Positions 20,344-32,070 of a stretch of 41,777 nt of DNA are shown here, in pieces. A model generated the notes under the pieces. That model saw only the letters and a list, made by a program, of their open reading frames with translations. It was not told the origin of the DNA and did no database searches. Every line of letters begins with the position of its first letter. Position 1 is the stretch's first letter. The translations under genes were made by a program, and so were the position numbers. Location: the NCBI GenBank assembly GCA_965644295.1, contig CBFFRP010000158.1:1-41777 (forward strand), written 5' to 3'. This stretch comes from Paraphysomonas bandaiensis (Eukaryota; Chrysophyceae).

Positions 20344-20654
20344 ATTAAGACAGTTGCAAAAATATGCAATGGGAGTTTGTTGTGATGCATTCAATCCTCT
20401 CAAACCACTGTTTTGAGATGGAATTATCTGTTTATAGAACACATATCTGTGGAGGGATGTTGATACCTGAAGCACCCGTATGTATGTACATTGATTGTGT
20501 GGTGCTCTTCCTGTGTGTCCATACGGTATACAGCAGTGTATATACACAGTATTGTAAAGGGAACTTGTGCGTACTATGTATACTATACTACTGTACTGTA
20601 TATGGACGATATACAGGAAAGTGAAAGTGCTGCTGGTCACTTCACAACCTCATA
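20344..20654. other. upstream region of the patatin gene
   Basis: AT-rich, with gtatac-type short palindromes; probably holds the patatin promoter. No motif can be assigned with confidence. Confidence 0.4.
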
Positions 20655-20833
20655 CAGGGGGTGGTTGTGCATATCGATTTCATCGATTTGTTCATCGTTT
20701 ATTTCATCGAAAAATCATCGTTTTTTCAGTGAAAAGTGAAAAAAAGTGACTTTTTAATGAAAAAACGATGACTTTTTGATGAAATAAATGATGAACAAAT
20801 CGATGAAATCGATATGCACAACCACCCCCAGTA
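20653..20833. mobile_element. Tc1/mariner-like MITE, fully self-complementary
   Basis: 20655-20831 starts CAGGGGGTGGTTGTGC and ends with the near-exact complement GCACAACCACCCCCAG, flanked by TA on both sides (20653-20654, 20832-20833). The inverted arms extend through repeated gatgaaatcgat / gatgaacaaat motifs nearly to the centre (gtgaaaagtgaaaaaaagtg). The 177-bp size, TA duplication and CAGGGG terminus fit a Tc1/mariner-type MITE. Confidence 0.8.
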
Positions 20834-21130
20834 TGTACACCTCTGTACATGTATATAGATGTGTCCATATGTACATACGTGTATACACTGCTGTATCTCC
20901 TATAGGATATTTGCTACCTATACATACACCAGTACACCCATACATATACATATACACATATACGCATATACCTATACAGCAGTACATATACATGTACAGT
21001 ATGATCAAGAGGAAAATACAGCAATAGATACGTGTATGTATTACTAGCTACATACTTAAGACCAGCTCCACACCCACATAACTCCATACAGAGTTACCAG
21101 CTTCTATAGAACGAAACAATAAGCTTCACC

Positions 21131-21172
21131 ATGCGTCGATATATCGTCGTAATGGTTTCATCTATTCAGTAA
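21131..21172 (+). promoter_or_regulatory. upstream ORF overlapping the MFS start
   Basis: An ATG at 21131 opens a 13-codon frame whose TAA stop (21170-21172) overlaps the A of the MFS ATG at 21172 (taATG). If transcribed, this could lower or couple initiation at the main start. The arrangement is seen; function is inference. Confidence 0.4.
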
Positions 21173-23717
21173 TGTGTTCAAAGAAAAGAATCCTTATATT
21201 AACGTGGATTGTAACTGTATGCGTGTATTTCAATAGACAACAAGTGGGGGTCAGTTATCTCCATATATTGGCCCCTACAGAGACTAATCTCATCGGATTC
21301 CTTACATGTATAGCCTATTTTTTAGCTCCGATAGTCTGTGGGATGCAGGGGGATGTCCACGGACACCAGAGTGTGATGTGTGTATGTGCGGCCGTTGTGC
21401 TGGCGGGCAATATCGTGTTTTCATATGGGTGTGCGGGATACAACAGGACTATACTGGAGCTAGGATGGATCATGGTGTCTGCTGGTAGTTGTGGTATATT
21501 GGTACCAGTGTTATCCACTCTCATGGAAGTATTTGAGTATAGCTACATGGGTACTGCATTGTCCAGTGTGTTAACGATAGCTACTTTTGCAGTATACCTC
21601 CACTACTATCTCATATATACGGGTCATATTGTTGGCAATGTGACTGGTAATGTGTATATTTTTATTCTCGTAGTTGGATCAATTTCACTTGCGGCAGCCT
21701 GTTTTGTTGCAGCTCTGCATTCTCGTCCACACTCAACACCGAGTCAAGCTAATAGAAATGCCAGTGGTCTTCATAATAGCAACAAAAGTTCCAGCGGGGG
21801 CTCATTCCAGCTTCACTTGCACGATGTACCTGATGATACTATTAAGCCCTCGCCATCCTATACAATTCTTCTTGCGTCTGTAAAAAGACCCTTGTTCCCT
21901 CTTAGAGCCAATCCTAGCCTTTGGTTCCTTTTAGGGGTGTACTGTTCGCTTCATGGCACACTAGCACCCTTCTTATTTTCAATTTTTGTCGCCTACACCT
22001 CTTTTGGTGGGGATTACAGTAACGTTTCGTATACGTCTGTCTTGCTGTCCTTGGCGGTGGTGTCGTATTTATGTGCTCCCATCGGGGGCTATATTTCGGA
22101 CTGCAGAGGTCAACGCACTGTGGCATTGGTCCTATTTTCTGTTATAGTGTGTGGATCACATGTGCTGTTACTAATGCGATGGGGAGAGCCATTACTTCCT
22201 TTGATATGCATAGCAGCATGTTGTGGGTAAGTGTGTTGGCATGTACGCCGTAAATGTGCTGTTGTATCCGCTAGTTAGGTGCTTCTTTGATTTATTGCTA
22301 AACACATTCGTCGTTTTTACTTCAGTCACTACTGTATCATGCTCTTACTTCAGTATTTTGTAGGGTATGTATGGGTGTTTGCTGGTCTGCAGTGGGTCTA
22401 ATTGTTAAAACCTCGCATATTGGCCGAGCTACAGCTCTTATAGTCACTGCACAACAATCTATCTCGTTGATCTTGCTGTACGCGATGCGTCAGCTGATAG
22501 GAGCGTCGCCCCCACCCATATTCCCCCTACTCTACGAGGAAAGTGTAGCGACAGGAATATTTAGCTCTCGTCAAGACACTACACCAGAACATGTTGGTGA
22601 GCACTCAGGATGTTATGATGAAGTTCTGTTGTTAGTACTGTCTGTCCTTTCTGTGATATGCGCACTAATGTTGAGGATATCGGATGAGAATGGGAATGGT
22701 TGGCGACCACCTTCTTCCCCTACATCGTCGCTCGTTCCTTTTACTCCTGCGGGGTATGCTCAGTGCAACAAAGCTCCGCTTAGTCGCCTTTCCATTCAGA
22801 GTATAGATGCTCTGTCTCGCCGACATAGATCTCCAAGCGGAGGAGACACGGATGATATGGAGGCCCTCGATACCGAAATAGAGGTGGTTTTATAGATATT
22901 TAGTCAGAATGTGGTATAAATGATGTTATTGGCTCGCTGTATATGTCGCAGTTAATATTGTCCGTGTAGCTGTTGAAACTATTCGTTTCATTCTATATAC
23001 ATGTTTAGGGTAAACCATTGCTAGAAATGAACTGTATTCGCAATCGGCACGCATATTTTTATGTTGTATATATTACAGGTGAATATCAACACGAAAATAA
23101 ATCGTACAAGTGGGAAGTGGGAACCTAACCCCCACTATCTGGCCTACAAGACTGTTAGTAGTGGACGCAAAGCTTATATAAGTGCTCTTGAAAGTGGAAG
23201 TATTATGCAAGGGTCCCCTGCGTACAACATACAGTCCTCCATATGTAGTAAAAATGTACATGATAATCACCACCAGGACCACCGAATGTCACAGAATTTG
23301 TCTGATGAACATGAGAGTACAACAGTTGCTATCACACAGGATTTGTCGGAGAGAGAGATAACAGAAAGCACACCCCTTATGGCCTACGCCGGCACTGGGG
23401 CGGGTATCAGCAGTAGTCTTGATGTAGCTAATACGGAATCTTCTGCCCCATGGGCTATACCGACGTCATCAGCAGTATGTCATTCGTCGAAGTCGATGGT
23501 TTCTAGTCACCAAGGTACAGAGGGAGGTATACCCATGCATAGCAGCCTCCCCTCTCCTCACCACATGCAACGTATGCGGCATCAGCGCGTATCATTCGCA
23601 ACCGATGTAGTGTTTCCCGAGCGCAGGCAGGGAGCTGGACAACATCCACCAACTCCGGTGAAAAAGAAAAAGCCTGCTGATATGTTCCCCATACGCTATT
23701 ATAGCACCTTCAAATAG
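21172..23717 (+). CDS. major facilitator superfamily transporter with long cytosolic tail
   Basis: Exons 21172-22226, 22364-22883 and 23079-23717 join in phase to 737 residues. Twelve hydrophobic segments can be counted: six in the first half (from LTWIVTVCVYF to ILVVGSISLAAA), a Ser/Asn-rich central loop, then six more ending with LLLVLSVLSVICALML. The loop after segment 8 reads GGYISDCRGQRT, the MFS G-x-x-x-D-x-x-G-x-R signature. Substrate cannot be told; a solute carrier of plasma membrane or lysosome is likely. The last exon adds a polar tail of about 210 residues rich in Ser/His. If its donor (gag|gtggtt) is not used, the protein would instead stop at 22895. A 13-codon upstream ORF overlaps the start codon. 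Confidence 0.75.
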
Positions 23718-24385
23718 TACTAAGTAAATACGTAGTATAACCTGGATTTGATTGCATGGATAGGTAATATTTCACTCATGACTGAACCTTATCGTACTGT
23801 TATATGTATAATAGGACATCTGGAAAAATTATTGCATACTACTGTTTCTAGTATTGCGTGTAAAATTCGTTACTGTTCTGATATTAATAATATTTGCTAT
23901 TTAAACAGCCACTGCTACTAGATAACTAGTAAACAATGTATTAAAGCAATGACAGATATATTCTAGTGTCTACAGTCTACAGTAATTCTACCGTGGTCCG
24001 AAATAAACTTAAAACAGTTCAGAACAACATGAAGAGGAAGTTAACATCAATTAGACTACTTTACATCATATGACAAAGGCAACAAACACCAATTCGCACT
24101 TTTTAGTGAAATTTTTCATCTAAATGAAGAGTGATAATTGTGGTTTAAAACGAGTGTATACCTGTATCGAAGTGAAGGTCTTGTCGTAAAATTTCATAAA
24201 TTAGAGTTTCCTAGATACTTGACACTAGACTAACTCTCCCAATTTCACTGGGGTACCATTAGAGATTATATTATTCATTTGACTATACTATAAAACATAT
24301 ATTCAAATTTTCACAAGTATATTACGTTGTACTGCATTTATTTCCAAACTATTTTATACTACTTATACACTTGATTACTTAGAAA
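23718..24385. other. intergenic, nothing recognised
   Basis: AT-rich 3' flank of the MFS gene up to the truncated LINE. Confidence 0.5.
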
Positions 24386-26749
24386 TTGGTAATCGAGCAA
24401 CTCTCAACAGTCATATCGATACACTATTTGGGGGCTGATCTACCACTAACACCTACAGACACGGACTCATACAATTGGTGTACAAACTACCTAAAGGCAG
24501 CGGGCACACACCTTGGGATCAGGCACGCCTCAGCGGGTTGCAAAGTCATGGTTATAGAGACCCAAATCATACCCACTCTACTTTACAAGGCCACCAAGGC
24601 TTCTTGGCCCCTGCAATATTACAAGAACATCGATTCAACTTGCGCAAACCTTTATAGGAAAGCACTAAGCCTGAGTCCTGGTTACCCCACGGAACTGATC
24701 TACCTCTCTCTCAGGCATAATGGACTTGGAATGAAACGCTTCTCAGACTCCGCTCAAGAACAAAAATGGGGCTCCCTACAGCGCGCCATAATCCTAGGCG
24801 GTGATGCCGGTGACGCAGCGCACTTTCTCCTAACACAGACTATCGCGCCGTACCCAAACTACCACCACTTTGCCTTAAGTCTGCGGGAATGGGGTACGGA
24901 GGTTGGCCTTACTCTCCAACAACCCGACAGTCCGGAACCTCAAGATACCAACACCCTGACCAACATTATCCGCACATTAGAACTGGATGATGTAACCGCG
25001 GATACATACCAGGCAATCTTCACCGACGGCTCATACACGCCTACAGCCCTATCCCCGCGCCGCATTACGCATGTAAACCCACGTACAAGATGGGCACATT
25101 ATGGAGGAGCGGCGGCAGTCTGGCTCCCCCCGGAGGATGAATGGAAGAACGGTACAACAAAAATACTGCGATTAGAGACACCCTTCAGCGACGTGCCTGG
25201 ACTTGGCCCGTATGCATACGAGCTCATGGGAGCAGCAATGGCGCTTATACTGTCTGCGCGACTCCCATCACACATACCGATAAATACGGACTGTAAGGCC
25301 GTCTGCATACGCACACACGAAGCACTCTCCGCCAGACGTCGGGCACTGGGGCATCGTGCCAAAGGTGTACTGCTCGAAAGCATTGCAGCAAATAACGATT
25401 GCAAAAGGACAGTAGCCTGGGTCCGATCACACCCCGAACGACGCACCTCTGATGAGTCTGAATGGACATATGAAGACAAAGGAATTTACATTGCCGACGC
25501 AGTAGCAGGAGGGGACTGGCTTGAGGTAGATCGACTACTCGGACGACAAAATTACACTGTCTGTAACATGGAAGTGGACCAAGCCATCGAGAGAATACTC
25601 ACCGAGGGTTTATGGCACTGGCGCCTAACTGGGGAACGACGGCCGTATCGCACTAGCCCCCTGCTCACGGATTTCCAATCCCTCCGTAATCAACGGACGC
25701 TGGAGGCATATACAGCTCTCCGAGACCAACGCTACGGTCACAATCCCGACCGGGCTCCTGGATACTGGAAAGACAGCGGAGCACTACTTCCGCGCAAACT
25801 GGCGCAAGCAGATGGTGGACCATCAAAGGACAAAGTGAGCTCCCACCTGCGCCAAAGAGTACTAAATGCAGCACTGACATGGGACAAATCATTCAGCATA
25901 GGAAGAAACCGGGCGAAAACCAAACACGGACTCGACATGGCTAAAGCCGTATGCTCTGACTGCGGATTTAGACTAGACTCACTCAAGCATATGTGTCTAG
26001 ACTGCACAAACGACACCATAACGCAGATAAGGGAGTCTGCATTTCACAGCCACAAAAACGCGCTCCTAGAAGAAATGAGGAATCCGGAATTACCCCAATG
26101 GACCACCACTGTACTCCAGCGAATCTCCAGCAGGGCCTGGAACCCTTCCGTGCCACAGGTGGAGAGATTCTGGACGGGTACCATCACAATGACACAGCTT
26201 GAAATGGTTTTTGGAGATCACATCCATGAATCACTGTCATCCCAAGGACTGCGCAGCATCGAATCAGCGATCATCAAATTACTGCTACCGCTGTTCGCTG
26301 CAGCAAAGCTCATGATCCAAGATCGCGGAAGAAGATACGTGACCCTACGGAAAGGCCCCCCAAGGCTACTACCGCGGCCGAGTCCAAACCACAGACAGAA
26401 ACGGAAACGCCCAAGGGTGCTAAGATTACTAGGAATCCACAGACGAACCGAGACTGGAACACCGCCCACCGTACCTCTGAACCCTACCAACCATACACAG
26501 AGGACCATAGCAACGGACCGTATGAAACCAACAGGCCCTAGACAAAGGCGACGACGTCTCCGGCAACTCCACCTATGCCCAACGCCCAAACGGTGCATGG
26601 CGACACCGCCACATTCCACCACACCATCAACCTCTCAGTCCACACATCTAGTGCTCGGTACACTCAGGACCTTAATACAGAACCCGGTACCTCAGAGTCA
26701 GGCGGAACCGTATCCCAAGGGGAGACCCCCGGACAACACGCGCCAGTGA
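24386..26749 (+). pseudogene. 5'-truncated LINE ORF2: end of RT, RNase H, zinc knuckle
   Basis: A 787-codon frame with no plausible own start, cut at the 5' side as is usual for LINE copies. Residues about 10-120 look like the thumb of a non-LTR reverse transcriptase (IHYLGADLPLT). RNase H follows, with its acidic residues in order: TDGSY (Asp214), YELMGAAMAL (Glu279), NTDCKAV (Asp302) and DKGIYIADAVA (Asp371), plus a VRSHP loop. A knuckle C-x2-C-x8-H-x4-C follows at 523-540 (CSDCGF ... KHMCLDC). The Pro/Arg/Thr-rich last 130 residues may be a shifted frame. RT-RNase H-CCHC order is typical of I-group LINEs. It could be ORF2 of the same family as the SET-bearing copies, but no overlap in the window proves it. 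Confidence 0.85.
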
Positions 26750-27378
26750 GTCCTCAGACACACGAGCAGGGCGAATTCACACACAAACATCAAGAACGGA
26801 AGTGGTTGCACCTTGGTGCTTGCGGCGACGCACAAGCAGCTTCTGTAGCGTTAAATAGTAGGATAATAGAATTTGCGCTGATTAGTTATGGGTAGAGGTC
26901 TAACTAGTAGACTAGTATTCAACTAGCCGCTATATCGGAACGGGTTTTTAACGCCTATTGCTAAATAAAAGACATTCAATACAACAGTCATAGCCGTTGG
27001 TTTGAGTGTTATTTTTGCTATAATTGTGTTTAGTGACATTCCATGAACCAACATTTAGTTTCTGCTCTCGTCATTGTCATTCTGTAGACCTTGGCAAGTT
27101 TCTATTGGAATTGCTAAACCTTTACCTGTATCATATTAGCATGAATACCATATATATACAACATGCAATGTCTATACCTCTTGAAATATAGCTGAATCTG
27201 GCTACATGCTACACGTGATATAACTCCGTATTACATTAAATATCTGATTTAGAGTTGCAATATGTTATGATCACTCTACAGCATGCTTGAGAAGTGCTAA
27301 TGATTGTGATGAAATTGGAAGTAATAGATAAAAAATACTAGAAGTAGTCACCGTTTCCCACTTGTATACTATGTCAAA
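26750..27378. other. LINE 3' region and spacer with partial repeat copy D
   Basis: 26800-26863 is a short minus-strand fragment of the interspersed repeat (caccttggtgcttgcggcga core) directly behind the LINE ORF. aataaaagac at about 26962 could be a polyadenylation signal or LINE end. No gene in the remainder. Confidence 0.45.
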
Positions 27379-27625
27379 GCTTGTGTGGTACAAGGGACGC
27401 ATTTTGTCACTGGCCCACCTCAAGGGCGTCCGGGGTATTGGGATGCCTATTGAAGCCAAGCGTTCAGGCTGTTCATCTTAAGGACTCAAAAATCCTGAAG
27501 ACAGGAGATATCAGGAATTTGAACATTCTGCTTGCTCACTGCATTTTCTTGAAGGCAATGATAGAGCGAATGATTGCACCTTGCTGCTTGCGGTGACGCA
27601 CTATTGCTTATAATAGGACTTTCAC
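27379..27625 (-). repeat. interspersed repeat, copy C
   Basis: The reverse complement matches copies A and B, including GTGCGTCACCGCAAGC, AGTGAGCAAGCAGAATGTT, ggcatcccaataccccgg and the terminus CCCTTGTACCACACAAGC shared with copy A. Confidence 0.75.
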
Positions 27626-27944
27626 TACTATATATGATATATTAATAGTGAGGAATTTACCCTTACAACTGATTTGAACAGAAGAATGGGTCTATACAAC
27701 GATGAATACTAAAGAACTAACTGGTAATAATGAAGCAATTCCGATATCGAAAATTTAAAACGTATGTCATAATATTACATTACAGGGCAAGCAAATCAGA
27801 TTTATAATAAATATTGATTTTGACAGCGATACTTAAATCTTGCATAGCATTTCATATTACATATACATATAAATGAAGTGAAATTAATCTTCACAGTAAA
27901 TAGATCCCACTATAACACAAACAGAGTCCAAGCGGACAATATCA
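27626..27944. other. intergenic, nothing recognised
   Basis: AT-rich spacer at the 3' side of the secreted protein gene. Confidence 0.5.
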
Positions 27945-30283
27945 TCACACCAGTTTTCCATCCACTAAAGCAGCCAGAGTTTTAGAAACGGCATTGTATA
28001 CTCTGTCCTCAGCTTTTGACAGTGTGGTATCATAAGGCACAGACCCCCGCACACTCAGAGTAAATTCCAAGCCCGCGTTAACAATAGGAGCTTCGTTTTC
28101 ATCCAGTCTACACAACAAAAACAACGGGTCAAAAAAGCAGGGGGCTCACGTCACGTAATTTAAGCTGTGTCAAAAACACAGCAAAATATAGCACTTTAAT
28201 TTGTCATGAAAACAGAGCATATACAACGCGATCCATATACAAAAGACGTTCAAGAGCTAGTGTGTCAAAACACTTACAGCGGTAGACACGCGTAAGCATT
28301 ATTTATAATCTCTCCTCTCTGCCGTGAAGTCGAGTAGCCAGCACCTAACTTAGAGAACACTCGCCATTGTCCTGCCGACTGCTCCTGAACCGCCGAAATA
28401 TTCAGTGAACTTTGAACATATATACTTGGATCCGTAGTCATGCCACCCCACTGAACACTGGGAAACAGTTCTGTTGAATCAGCTCCGTACCTAATCACTC
28501 AAAATCAAATTTTTCGTATCAATTATTCTGATAAGACTACTCAAAAACACTGAAAATAAAAAGGAACAGCGCAATGTGTACTAAATATAGCTGTTCAACA
28601 CGGTCCGCGTATACCATACTCACATAATCGTCTGGGCATCTGTCCAAGTGAGGTTAGGGAATTTGTACTGCTCCTCCATATCCCTGTGAAGAACTAGCCG
28701 ACGGGTCAGTTCTGCAGCAGACAAGCTCTACAAAAGAATGGTAAGTACATAGCGCATATAGTAGATTAGAAATGAAATTAACATTTCCAAGATATGCTAT
28801 GAACATAACATTACAAGTGTATACAAATAGTTCATACACGCTCATGAAATACAAGTACACCGCCTATAGTGAACTGTTTATATAAACATTAACAAGCACA
28901 TGTGTTATCTAATATCGAACATGCTTCATACCGACAAACTGTTGTAGTAGGCGGGTCCAGAGTCCGGGTTCAAAGGACAAGTCTCTCCATCCGAACAGGT
29001 CATAGTAAACCCTAAGTCAGAAGGTGTACTTTCACCCTACAGTCCCACGGATTTTGTTAGTATTACCAAAATAATATATACGATATACGTCATACAACTT
29101 ACATAGTTTCCCCCAAGGGAGTTGTTTGGTTCTCCTATCCAGTCCGTGGCTATATATAGCTCTCTCTGCCTTCCTCCAACGTCGTTAAAGTAGGAAGAGA
29201 GCCCGTTGGAGGAATATCCCATGGTTGTGTCGTATGAGCAAACCACAGTAGCCAAGTCGCCTAGTGGAGTCTTACCGTGGTTTCCTACATAACAAGTATG
29301 CTGTCACAACATATGACAGTACGAACAAAGCTGAACATAATAACTGTTGTCGTAGTGCTATGTTTGCATGACAATATGTACCTGTGGTGGAGGCGTCAAG
29401 GCCAGCATCAAAACATTGCTCCCTGAGGTGACCTCCAGCATTAGCCATGGCGAATATCTGCATGAATATTACCGAAACTATGACAGTTACAATGGTATAT
29501 AGTAAATAGTACCTTAGAGGATGACCAAGTCTCGAACGGAACACTTGTACTATCCTTCCCGTTGCAGAAATACCTAAAAAATTGCTCTGTTAAATATAAT
29601 ATATGATATATGAATACATATATAGTGCACTGCTGTAATGTAACATTGTCATACAGATGTACATGGTGTAGATCGTACTTGTTGTGGACAACGCTATTAA
29701 CCCTACGGGTAACAATGATGCAAATATTTGCTTCTTCTTCACTAACAATAGACGACAGTATATCAGTGTCAACATCAACAGCACTAAGATCAATGTCTGT
29801 CGTGAACCCTTCCAGCTGTGAGTCATCATACACCACTGGGCATGACCACTCTCTGTCGTACACAGAAGGAAACTTCTTAGCGCAGTATTTGTCATCCAGA
29901 TAAGGTAGAGCATAGGCCTCAGCGTTACACCAGTGATCGTAGTAGTATGGACTGTCTCCAAATTCCACATCTGTGTTGTTGCTACTATTAACGCAGCACT
30001 GTAGTTCAGTAGGACCGGTGCAGTACCCCGAATAGGACTCATACGGACAGGCAGACACTTGCATGCACTCACCCTCACCCTCAGGGGCCACACAGACACT
30101 CTCTGTACAGCACTTGATGTCTTCACTCCCCGGACATAGACCATCTGTGACATGTCCATGCGTACAGCACCCGGAAGAGAGAGATACGCATACTCCCAGT
30201 AGACCCTCTGATACACATGTATCTGAGTACACACAGCCTGTGATGGGGGTTAACAGAAGGAGCAACAGGGTGATAATGAACAT
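27945..30283 (-). CDS. secreted cysteine-rich protein, eight exons, family not recognised
   Basis: Exons 30283-29679, 29573-29513, 29457-29382, 29284-29103, 29036-28932, 28727-28624, 28490-28278 and 28107-27945 all join in phase to one protein of 502 residues. The ATG at 30283 is preferred over 30358 because it opens on a signal peptide (MFIITLLLLLLTPITG). Two Cys modules follow, each ending G-x-C-x-G-x(5)-CC (GLCPGSEDIKCC, GYCTGPTELQCC). This pattern recurs in secreted proteins of fungi and amoebae, often beside cell-wall-degrading domains. The rest is a globular region with WRVFSKLGAGYSTSR and NNAYACLP, whose family I cannot name. Several N-x-S/T sites fit secretion. A role in digestion or defence against microbes is only inference. 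Confidence 0.75.
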
Positions 30284-30422
30284 TAAAGGGTTGATATAGT
30301 GATCGATATGATTGTATTGACTGATAAGTGTGTTACATGATCTCATCAGTATGTTCATCTATATATACACTACCAACACAGTCGATCTTATATACACATA
30401 CATATACATACTCTTTACGGAA
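30284..30422. promoter_or_regulatory. upstream region of the secreted protein gene
   Basis: Short spacer between the secreted-protein start and the tRNA arm; probably includes its promoter. No specific motif assigned. Confidence 0.3.
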
Positions 30423-30495
30423 TATGATGCATATATATTGGTTTATTTTCATGGTCACCATCATCAAGCCACCAGCAATATGCCTTCGCATAGTT

Positions 30496-30568
30496 GCCGC
30501 GATAGCTCAGTTGGGAGAGCGTGAGACTGAAGATCTCAAGGTCACTGGTTCGATCCCGGTTCGTGGCA
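30496..30568 (+). tRNA. tRNA-Phe (GAA)
   Basis: 73 nt. The acceptor GCCGCGA pairs with TCGTGGC (one G-U); D arm GCTC..GAGC; anticodon stem TGAGA/TCTCA with loop CTGAAGA, hence anticodon GAA; T arm ACTGG TTCGATC CCGGT; discriminator A. No intron and no encoded CCA. A run of T follows at once (pol III terminator). All internal box elements are intact, so it looks functional. Confidence 0.97.
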
Positions 30569-30582
30569 TATCTTTTTTTTAT
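30569..30582 (+). terminator. pol III poly-T terminator
   Basis: tatc followed by a run of T directly after the plus-strand tRNA-Phe, the normal stop signal for RNA polymerase III. Confidence 0.8.
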
Positions 30583-30857
30583 TTTTTGCCCTATATATAC
30601 GAAAAGTACGTAGTATGTAATAATGGTATGGAGGGAACTATAGAGTATTCTTCCACTATATCTACAATGGTAAATATAAATAGCATAGACAACTTATGCT
30701 AATGGTATATATTGTTAATTTACTGTGATAAGGTTAAAGTAGCGACTTCAATCATACCATTTCTCAATCATTTGTACAAAAGATAGAGGTGTAAAATTTG
30801 TAGACAAAAATAATTTTGTCCCTCCAAAATTTTGATCAAAAAAATAAAAAAAAGATA

Positions 30858-30930
30858 TGCCACGAACCGGGATCGAACCAGTGACCTTGAGATCTTCAGT
30901 CTCACGCTCTCCCAACTGAGCTATCGCGGC
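30858..30930 (-). tRNA. tRNA-Phe (GAA), second copy on the opposite strand
   Basis: Identical in sequence to the plus-strand copy, with its 3' end pointing toward it; also followed (leftward) by a T run. The two genes converge across about 290 bp. Confidence 0.97.
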
Positions 30931-31008
30931 AACTATGCGAAGGCATATTGCTGGTGGCTTGATGATGATGACCATGAAAATAAACCAATATATATGCATC
31001 ATATGTCA

Positions 31009-32070
31009 TATGAGGGTGTACAGGGCATATGTATGTATAATATGTATGTATGTGTATATATGCATCCACTAGAAGATATAAAGATCCATAGTACAGTGAG
31101 TGGTGCCAGCAGCCCACCAACACGACACGAGGAGAGATGAGATCAGTCTCCAGCAACAAATCTCTTAGTGTCTACTGTACAAGTGGTTGTCTATAGGTTA
31201 CAGGTACACTATCTCATGCATCTCTACTTACTATTGACTGTTACTGCTGCTGCTGGTGCTGCTGGTGTATGCAGTGTACATATCCCATCCATATCATACT
31301 AGAGCCCTACAGATCTTTCAGTAGTTTACCAGCTGAACAAACTACATAGAGACGAACTCCTCTATCAGCTGACGTCGTAATGATGTTGTTGACATGACAT
31401 ATACTCATATACTCACAGCTCAACAGTATGTATATACACACATATACACGTCCACACACAATTTCAGGTATGGAAATGGGAAGAATTATAAAAGTGCTCG
31501 TATCCCTCTATAAAGTTTGTTTTTAGCCTAGTGAAATAATTCTTAACGCCGTTTCTTAGTCGCCTTCTTATTAAGTAATTCTCTGTTGCACTTACACGTA
31601 CATATAAGTTTGAAAACTACAGTATAGTCAGCAGTAGTGCTTATCGTTGCTTTGGACTTCAGAGTACTGAAGCAAGCAGGATTTACAAAAACATAAACTA
31701 TCGTAGTATATACGACAAGGTTCTTATAATTGAGCACTCATCTTCTAGTAGTTGGGATATTAGAAAACGACAACACAGTATAACGTAGAAACCTAAAAAA
31801 TATCACCACAAACATATCAATTATTTTACGATATCAGGAGTAATGAAAGATGGTTTCACAAAGTCTTATTTGTGTGCACATATAGTGGCAATATTGAGTC
31901 CATCAAACATCTAGTTTCTATTTCACCAGTAGACACTACAAAACAGCTCATCGCTATAGTTGCGGAAAATACACAGCATCTGAAGATCTTGGTGAGCATG
32001 ATACAGAAAAGTGTTTATCTGCAGTGGCTGAATCGGATACACATCCAGACGCGTGCTACAAAGAAATAGG
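31009..32070. other. intergenic, nothing supported
   Basis: Contains a short ctgctgctgctggtgctgctgg stretch near 31240-31263. Short ORFs here (for example 31543-31737) have no recognisable content. An extra terminal exon of the kinesin gene is possible near 32020-32060 but not needed. Confidence 0.4.

Larger units (their letters stand above)
30423..31008. repeat. inverted duplication carrying tRNA-Phe
   Basis: The arms, about 30423-30590 and 30835-31008, are near-identical reverse complements including the 5' flank (atgcatatatattgg ... gccttcgcatagtt) and the T-rich 3' end. They are separated by about 245 bp of unrelated AT-rich DNA. Confidence 0.9.

Noticed and set aside
26575-26895. 106-residue frame after the LINE ORF
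   Set aside because: Overlaps the LINE tail and a repeat fragment; perhaps the original frame of the LINE C-terminus, but not a separate gene.
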